Shown piece by piece: positions 13,199 through 16,394 of a DNA stretch of 16,394 nt. The translations under genes and the position numbers were made by a program. Position 1 is the stretch's first letter. Each line of letters starts with the position of its first letter. The stretch is from Euzebya sp051004735 (GTDB taxonomy: Bacteria; Actinomycetota; Nitriliruptoria; Euzebyales; Euzebyaceae): the NCBI GenBank assembly GCA_051004735.1, contig JBPCKA010000104.1, forward strand, positions 1-16,394, read 5' to 3'. The notes under the pieces were generated by a model that worked only from the letters and a program-made list of their open reading frames with translations, was not told the origin of the DNA and did not search any database.

Positions 13199-13675
13199 AT
13201 GGCGGACTGCTGCACAACCGACGACACCTCTGCCTGGGCATGCCCGGCGTGTGGGCTGACCGGCCCGACCGTTGGTGCCGCGCCGGTGCGGACCCACCGG
13301 GCCTCAGCGACGGATGGGGCGTGGCGCCACTGCCCGACGCCGGGTTGTGCGGTGGTGTTCCACCTCCACGGCGACATCGTGACCGAGACTCAGGTGCGAA
13401 CCCGGGTCGGGAGCAAGGCCATGACGGCCCCCGAGCCGGTGTGCTTCTGCTTCGGCCACACCGCTGCCGACCTCGCCGACGACCTGGTCACCAACCAGGG
13501 CGCCAGCACCATCAAGGCCGCGATCAAGGCCGAGGTCGCCCGGGGATCGTACGCCTGCGAGCACCTCAACCCCGACGGGTCGTGCTGCCTGGGCGCGGTG
13601 GGCCGCACCCTCAAGTCGATACCAGCGGCGCGGCCCGAACCGACCGTCGCCGAAGCGGCCACCTCGTCCCGATGA
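13199..13675 (+). CDS. CopZ-like [2Fe-2S]/zinc metallochaperone
   Basis: A 158-residue protein starting at ATG 13199, with GAGGAG 9 bases upstream. Eleven cysteines are visible. C15, C18, C45 and C50 (ACPACG and HCPTPGC) fit a zinc site. C82, C84, C120 and C129/C130 (CFCFGH, YACEH, GSCC) fit the BFD-like [2Fe-2S] fold seen in the N-terminal domain of Archaeoglobus CopZ. An extra C4-C5 pair opens the protein. There is no separate HMA domain. Such proteins accompany mercury and copper loci as putative metal or electron carriers. The stop overlaps the next start as ATGA, so it is coupled to the ArsR gene. Confidence 0.82.
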   Translation: MADCCTTDDTSAWACPACGLTGPTVGAAPVRTHRASATDGAWRHCPTPGCAVVFHLHGDIVTETQVRTRVGSKAMTAPEPVCFCFGHTAADLADDLVTNQGASTIKAAIKAEVARGSYACEHLNPDGSCCLGAVGRTLKSIPAARPEPTVAEAATSSR

Positions 13676-14037
13676 CCGAGACCGCAGCGCTGACCACAGA
13701 CGACTTTGACGTCACCAGCCGACCCGACGTCGAGATCGCCGCCAGGTTCTTTCGCGGACTGGCCGACCCCACTCGCCTACACATCGTGGCCGTGCTGCTC
13801 ACGGAGGGGGAGAAGAGCGTCAGCGACCTCGTCGACGCGGTCGGCGGGTTGCAGGGCAGGGTGTCCAGCCACCTGGCCTGCCTGCGCCACTGCGGCCTGG
13901 TCGCTGACCGTAAGGAAGGCCGCAACGTCTACTACTCCGTTCCCGACCCCCGCGTGGCCCAATTCCTGCGCGTGGCCATGTCGCTGATTGCCGATAACGC
14001 CACCCACATCGCCACCTGCCACCGCATCGACGCCTGA
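13672..14037 (+). CDS. ArsR/SmtB-family metal-sensing repressor (CmtR-like)
   Basis: A 121-residue winged-helix repressor starting at ATG 13672, overlapping the metallochaperone stop. The recognition helix is VSSHLACLRHCGLVADRKEG with C70 and C74. C116 lies in the tail (HIATCHRIDA). A C-x3-C in the DNA-recognition helix plus a C-terminal cysteine is the ligand set of CmtR, the Cd(II)/Pb(II) sensor of mycobacteria. Hg(II) could bind similarly. Metal binding should release the operator between 13136 and 13159, inducing the metallochaperone, itself and the divergent oxidoreductase. Confidence 0.88.
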   Translation: MTETAALTTDDFDVTSRPDVEIAARFFRGLADPTRLHIVAVLLTEGEKSVSDLVDAVGGLQGRVSSHLACLRHCGLVADRKEGRNVYYSVPDPRVAQFLRVAMSLIADNATHIATCHRIDA

Positions 14038-14195
14038 CCACCCGGACATCAACAACCCGACCCCACGCCGCTGCTACGGCACGCGCCGGCAGAGTCGCAC
14101 GACCCGAGATTTCACCCGCTAATGCTGGGTTGCGGGTTGGGCCGTTATCAAATGGTTGGCCGGGGCACCGCGCTCCGCGCCCTGCGCCCTGCCCC

Positions 14196-14333
14196 ACTTT
14201 CAGTCCCTGGGGGGCTCAGGGACGTACCGGTGGTTTGGGGCCAGAGTCACCTCGGGGCCTCTTGTGTGGGCTGGTGAGGCAACTCTGGGTCCAGAGCCGA
14301 CCCACGGATATGCCCGTGTCGTGGACTGAAAGT
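14196..14333. repeat. 11-bp inverted repeat pair, possible small element ends
   Basis: ACTTTCAGTCC (14196-14206) and its exact complement GGACTGAAAGT (14323-14333) are separated by 116 bases. Just inside the left arm GTCCCTG and CAGGGAC form a 7-bp hairpin. This could be a miniature inverted-repeat element of about 138 bp, but I see no flanking target duplication. Confidence 0.4.
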
Positions 14334-14404
14334 TCCATGGGGGCTGGGAGACCACGACATCCTCCGGCCCCTCAGTCCAAGGACGTGGCCGACGCCGGCC
14401 GTAT

Positions 14405-14532
14405 CGCGAGTGCACAAGTGGCGCCTGGCGTAGGCCATGCCGGTCGCAGTGGCCGCGCGAGTGCACAAGTGGCGCGAAACGGCCGCCCTTGGGCCCGGTC
14501 GGCGTCCGTCGTTGCACAAGTGGCGCGAAACG
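14405..14532. repeat. Three repeats at exact 51-bp period
   Basis: The 14-base core TGCACAAGTGGCGC occurs at 14411, 14462 and 14513, exactly 51 bases apart. Copies 1 and 2 share CGCGAGTGCACAAGTGGCGC; copies 2 and 3 share TGCACAAGTGGCGCGAAACG. The DNA between copies is not conserved. The spacing is close to five helical turns. Function is unknown. Confidence 0.75.
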
Positions 14533-14655
14533 TGACGTGGGGGAACCCCGTACTCACATGGAAGGGCCGCTCCAATCCGGTGAGCGCTGACGCCCCAGTC
14601 CCGCGACTGCGCATGGCGGGTCCTGCCGGATCGCAAATCGCGCGATCGTCGCCGG

Positions 14656-14907
14656 TCAACAAGTGGACGGTCCGGCTGGCCGCTCGATGGTTTCGGTCTT
14701 CCCGTCGAGCATCGACGGAAGTGCCTCTCGATCGACTTTGGCTGAGCCCACTCGCCACGTATCGATCACGATGGCCCCACGGTACGTGCTGCTCCTCGGG
14801 TCGGCCACCGCAATCGAGGTTTCGGGCGTGATCCGTTCACGGGGAGGGCCGGTGGCGCAGCCCGGGATGCCTACGCGCACGCGCTCCCGGCCGATGATCG
14901 CGACCAA
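14656..14907 (-). CDS. Doubtful hypothetical protein downstream of the 55-residue gene
   Basis: A minus-strand open frame of 83 codons from TTG 14907 reads VAIIGRERVRVGIPG and YRGAIVIDTWRVGSAKVDRE. It has balanced composition, unlike the repetitive antisense frames around it, and follows a small gene on the same strand by about 30 bases. There is no clear ribosome site and no recognised domain. It may be chance. Confidence 0.25.
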   Translation of the reverse strand: MVAIIGRERVRVGIPGCATGPPRERITPETSIAVADPRSSTYRGAIVIDTWRVGSAKVDREALPSMLDGKTETIERPAGPSTC

Positions 14908-14938
14908 GCGGACACCCTGGCCCGGCTGATTCTCGGAA

Positions 14939-15106
14939 CTATTGGGTCGTGAGCCGGGAAACGTCTACCTCGATCATCTTCTCGGGACCATCAGTGTCGT
15001 CCGCATCGGTGACCTGTGCTAACTGGCCGTTTACGAAGTGGACCAGGACGTTCATCTGGCCACCACCCTTGGGCTCATAGATCGCGAAGTCGCCTTCCTT
15101 CACCAT
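14939..15106 (-). CDS. Small hypothetical protein, 55 residues
   Basis: The minus strand reads ATG at 15106 to TAG at 14941-14939: MVKEGDFAIYEPKGGGQMNV, then LVHFVNGQLAQVTDADDTDG and an acidic tail. AGAGGAG lies 6 bases before the ATG, an excellent ribosome site. Composition is that of a compact soluble beta protein, with no cysteine or membrane helix. I do not recognise the family. It sits between the repeat region and the tRNA-Leu scar. Confidence 0.55.
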   Translation of the reverse strand: MVKEGDFAIYEPKGGGQMNVLVHFVNGQLAQVTDADDTDGPEKMIEVDVSRLTTQ

Positions 15107-15242
15107 TGTGTGCTCCTCTGCCTAGTTGGAGGGGTGCGCATAGGGGCATAGCTTGGAGGCCTGTGACCAAATCCGTGACCACGGCGTGGGCACGAGAACG
15201 AGTTACACGACCGTGGTTCGAGAAACCGCAGGTCACGAGCGT

Positions 15243-15294
15243 GCGCGAGGGAGGATTTGAACCCCCCACACCCTTGCGGGCACCAGGACCTAAA
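15243..15294 (-). other. tRNA-Leu 3'-half fragment (attachment-site scar)
   Basis: On the minus strand, from 15294: anticodon loop TTTAGGT (anticodon TAG), CCTGG, a long variable arm TGCCCGCAAGGGTG, T arm GGGGG-TTCAAAT-CCTCC, then CTCGCGC and A. The long variable arm and T arm are those of actinobacterial tRNA-Leu. Before the anticodon loop, the 5' anticodon stem no longer pairs and no 5' half is present. Loss of homology exactly at the anticodon loop is what tyrosine-integrase crossover there would leave. Confidence 0.72.
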
Positions 15295-15311
15295 CCCGCT
15301 CAGAGGGGTTT
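15292..15311. repeat. Perfect 6-bp-arm palindrome at the edge of the tRNA-Leu fragment
   Basis: AAACCC (15292-15297) and GGGTTT (15306-15311) flank GCTCAGAG. The arrangement resembles the palindrome at 9349-9372, in the same place relative to the tRNA fragment. Confidence 0.5.
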
Positions 15312-15482
15312 CCGCCCATGTCCTCAGGGCTCCGAATGTGCACCTGACCTGCTGGTATCACTGTCTGTGTGGAAGCAAGGATCGTTGAGGACACACCCGG
15401 TTAGCGGCTCGCGTGGTCACGGCGTGGTCACGAGTCCTACCCTCCTGGATGTCCCAGCACCGTCGGGTCACGCGGTCCGGAC

Positions 15483-16394
15483 TCAGCTCGCACTCCCGGC
15501 ATTCTCGAGAAGCTGTCGCAGGGTGGTGAACAGGCGATCGAGGTCCTCTTCCACGAAGATGGTCTCGGGGCCTTCAGGGGCAACGCCGTCGTAGGGGGAC
15601 TCGTACACCCGCCTGGCTTCGACCACTCCCCTGGTGGTGAGCTCGTCGATGATCAGGTTGACGAAGTGGATCTGGTTGCGGCTGTAGCGCTTGTCGTCCA
15701 GGAAGTCCGCGAACGCAGCCTTGGCGGCCGCCCGATCCAGCCCGACCAGGGAGCGGATGAACAGCCCGAACGACCCGGCCTGCCGGCTGGCCTCGGCGAA
15801 GGTCTCGTCCCCGCCGATGCCCGCTGCGACGAGGATGCGTTGGAGGTCTGCAAGGTCGCCATCGGTAAGGGGTTCGCCGGACCGTACCTTGGCAACCGGC
15901 GCCTCACCAAGGTGCTGCTTGAGGTAGTGCTCGGCCTTCGTGCGGAACTGGCGGAACTCGGTGCTGCCGATCGCACCGCCGGTACCCGGCAACCGGATGT
16001 CGGTGCTCTCACCGATGTCGTCGGTAACGTCGGTGTAGACGACGTGCCTCATCGCACGCTCGATCAGCGGCACCAGGGTACGGAGCTTGTTTCGCGCCTC
16101 GTTCAGCATCGGGTAGGTGACGTCGACCCACCACTCGTCGGTCTGGATCTCCTGGATCAGCGGGAGCTGGCCGGCGATGACGGGGATGGTCTGTTGGTCC
16201 TCAAGCGCCCCGGCGATCTGCATCACCCGTCTGCGTTCGCGCTCGAAGGGCTGGTCCAGCACGATCGCGAGTCCGGCGCCCAGCAGGAGGATGTCGAAGC
16301 GCTTGGTGTCCTCGTGCTCGGGTTGGAGCTGGTCGGGAAGCCCAGCGATCCGGGACCCGAGTGCAGCCAGGTCGGTGACGGACACGTCCGCCCA
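15483..16394 (-). CDS. hsdR: Type I restriction enzyme R subunit, C-terminal part (5' end outside window)
   Basis: The frame is open from the window edge to a TGA at 15485-15483 (303 codons). A GTG at 16385 is not taken as the start, since the frame runs on upstream. The segment matches the HsdR C-terminal domain: TLVPLIERAMRHVVYTD, then FGLFIRSLVGLDRAAAKAAF, LDDKRYSRNQIHFVNLIIDE and RRVYESPYDGVAPEG. This domain docks the motor subunit to the methyltransferase; helicase and nuclease domains would lie upstream. HsdR cuts unmodified foreign DNA after ATP-driven translocation. hsdS and hsdM are not in the window. No damage is visible in this part. Confidence 0.88.
   Translation of the reverse strand, partial: WADVSVTDLAALGSRIAGLPDQLQPEHEDTKRFDILLLGAGLAIVLDQPFERERRRVMQIAGALEDQQTIPVIAGQLPLIQEIQTDEWWVDVTYPMLNEARNKLRTLVPLIERAMRHVVYTDVTDDIGESTDIRLPGTGGAIGSTEFRQFRTKAEHYLKQHLGEAPVAKVRSGEPLTDGDLADLQRILVAAGIGGDETFAEASRQAGSFGLFIRSLVGLDRAAAKAAFADFLDDKRYSRNQIHFVNLIIDELTTRGVVEARRVYESPYDGVAPEGPETIFVEEDLDRLFTTLRQLLENAGSAS

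Larger units (their letters stand above)
14038..14938. other. About 900 bases with little coding evidence
   Basis: Many overlapping open frames occur on both strands, none with a recognised domain. The notable contents are an 11-bp inverted repeat pair (14196/14323), a three-copy repeat with 51-bp period (14405-14532) and a weak minus-strand open frame (14656-14907), listed separately. Confidence 0.45.
15163..15471. repeat. Cluster of GGTCAC/GTGACC sites around the tRNA-Leu fragment
   Basis: GTGACC occurs at 15163 and 15175. Its complement GGTCAC occurs at 15231, 15415, 15426 and 15466. CGTGGTCACG appears twice 11 bases apart (15412 and 15423), and inverted as CGTGACCACG at 15174. The cluster flanks the tRNA fragment on both sides, as integrase arm-binding sites would. 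The rest of 15107-15482 has no supported gene. Confidence 0.5.

Noticed and set aside
12240..13259. Plus-strand open frame of 339 codons opposite the flavoprotein
   Set aside because: Exact antisense of a well-conserved oxidoreductase; residues are Val/Asp/Gly-biased with no motif.
13199..14037. Further recoded UGA codons in the cysteine-rich genes nearby
   Set aside because: The metallochaperone, repressor and flavoprotein all have complete frames with ordinary Cys codons; no extension past their stops shows homology.
14405..14532. CRISPR array
   Set aside because: Only three short imperfect repeats with a 51-bp period, and no cas genes; conserved length differs between copies.
15243..15330. 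Functional tRNA-Leu gene
   Set aside because: The 5' anticodon stem does not pair with CCTGG, and the 5' acceptor strand GCGCGAG is missing upstream.

Overview
This looks like a chromosomal accessory region of a high-GC actinobacterium. Codons are strongly GC3-biased, several promoters put the transcription start on the start codon (leaderless mRNAs), and toxin-antitoxin pairs overlap as GTGA or ATGA. The species cannot be named from the sequence. Much of the window is decayed mobile DNA: at least eight gene remnants, each visible as a frameshift, an internal deletion or a truncation.

Layout. 1-443: 5' part of a membrane-anchored or secreted protein (minus). 819-1453: VapBC toxin-antitoxin (minus). 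1802-2956: zinc-ribbon, two-helix membrane protein. 2985-3080: TfoX-like scrap. 3231-4030: GNAT toxin with DUF1778 antitoxin (minus). 4113-4781: IS110-family scar bracketed by a 10-bp direct repeat. 5083-6050: Xre-RES toxin-antitoxin. 6240-7509: two head-to-head gene fragments, a small HTH gene and a methyltransferase-like fragment. 7835-9372: a broken tyrosine integrase and a broken excisionase beside a tRNA-Pro 3'-end fragment (attachment-site scar). 9621-10178: IS256-like remnant and a frameshifted membrane protein. 10375-14037: a metal/thiol-stress island. 14038-15482: mostly non-coding DNA with a 51-bp-period repeat, one small gene and a tRNA-Leu 3'-half scar. 15483-16394: C-terminal part of a type I restriction HsdR subunit (minus).

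The most interesting part is 10375-14037. A MerR-family regulator has an operator in front of itself and a second, near-identical one in front of a CcdA/DsbD-like membrane protein. Convergent with that gene is a FAD-dependent pyridine nucleotide-disulfide oxidoreductase. Divergent from the oxidoreductase is an operon of a CopZ-like [2Fe-2S]/zinc metallochaperone and a CmtR-like ArsR repressor (C70, C74, C116). The CcdA-like gene has a single in-frame TGA at 11462-11464, at the position of the second conserved redox cysteine. Reading continues cleanly for 93 more codons. Directly after the TGA is a hairpin with a bulged U and a GGUCU loop, spaced from the TGA as I recall it in the E. coli fdhF SECIS. 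The natural hypothesis is a selenocysteine-containing CcdA-like protein in a metal-responsive locus. The competing explanation is an ordinary nonsense mutation in a region already rich in pseudogenes. No selenocysteine machinery gene is in the window.

Working model (inference): MerR senses a thiophilic metal and induces the membrane thiol/selenol redox protein. The ArsR repressor controls the metallochaperone and the flavoprotein. Together they move or reduce a soft metal ion or a low-molecular-weight disulfide. The surrounding toxin-antitoxin, restriction and integrase scars fit an integration hot spot.
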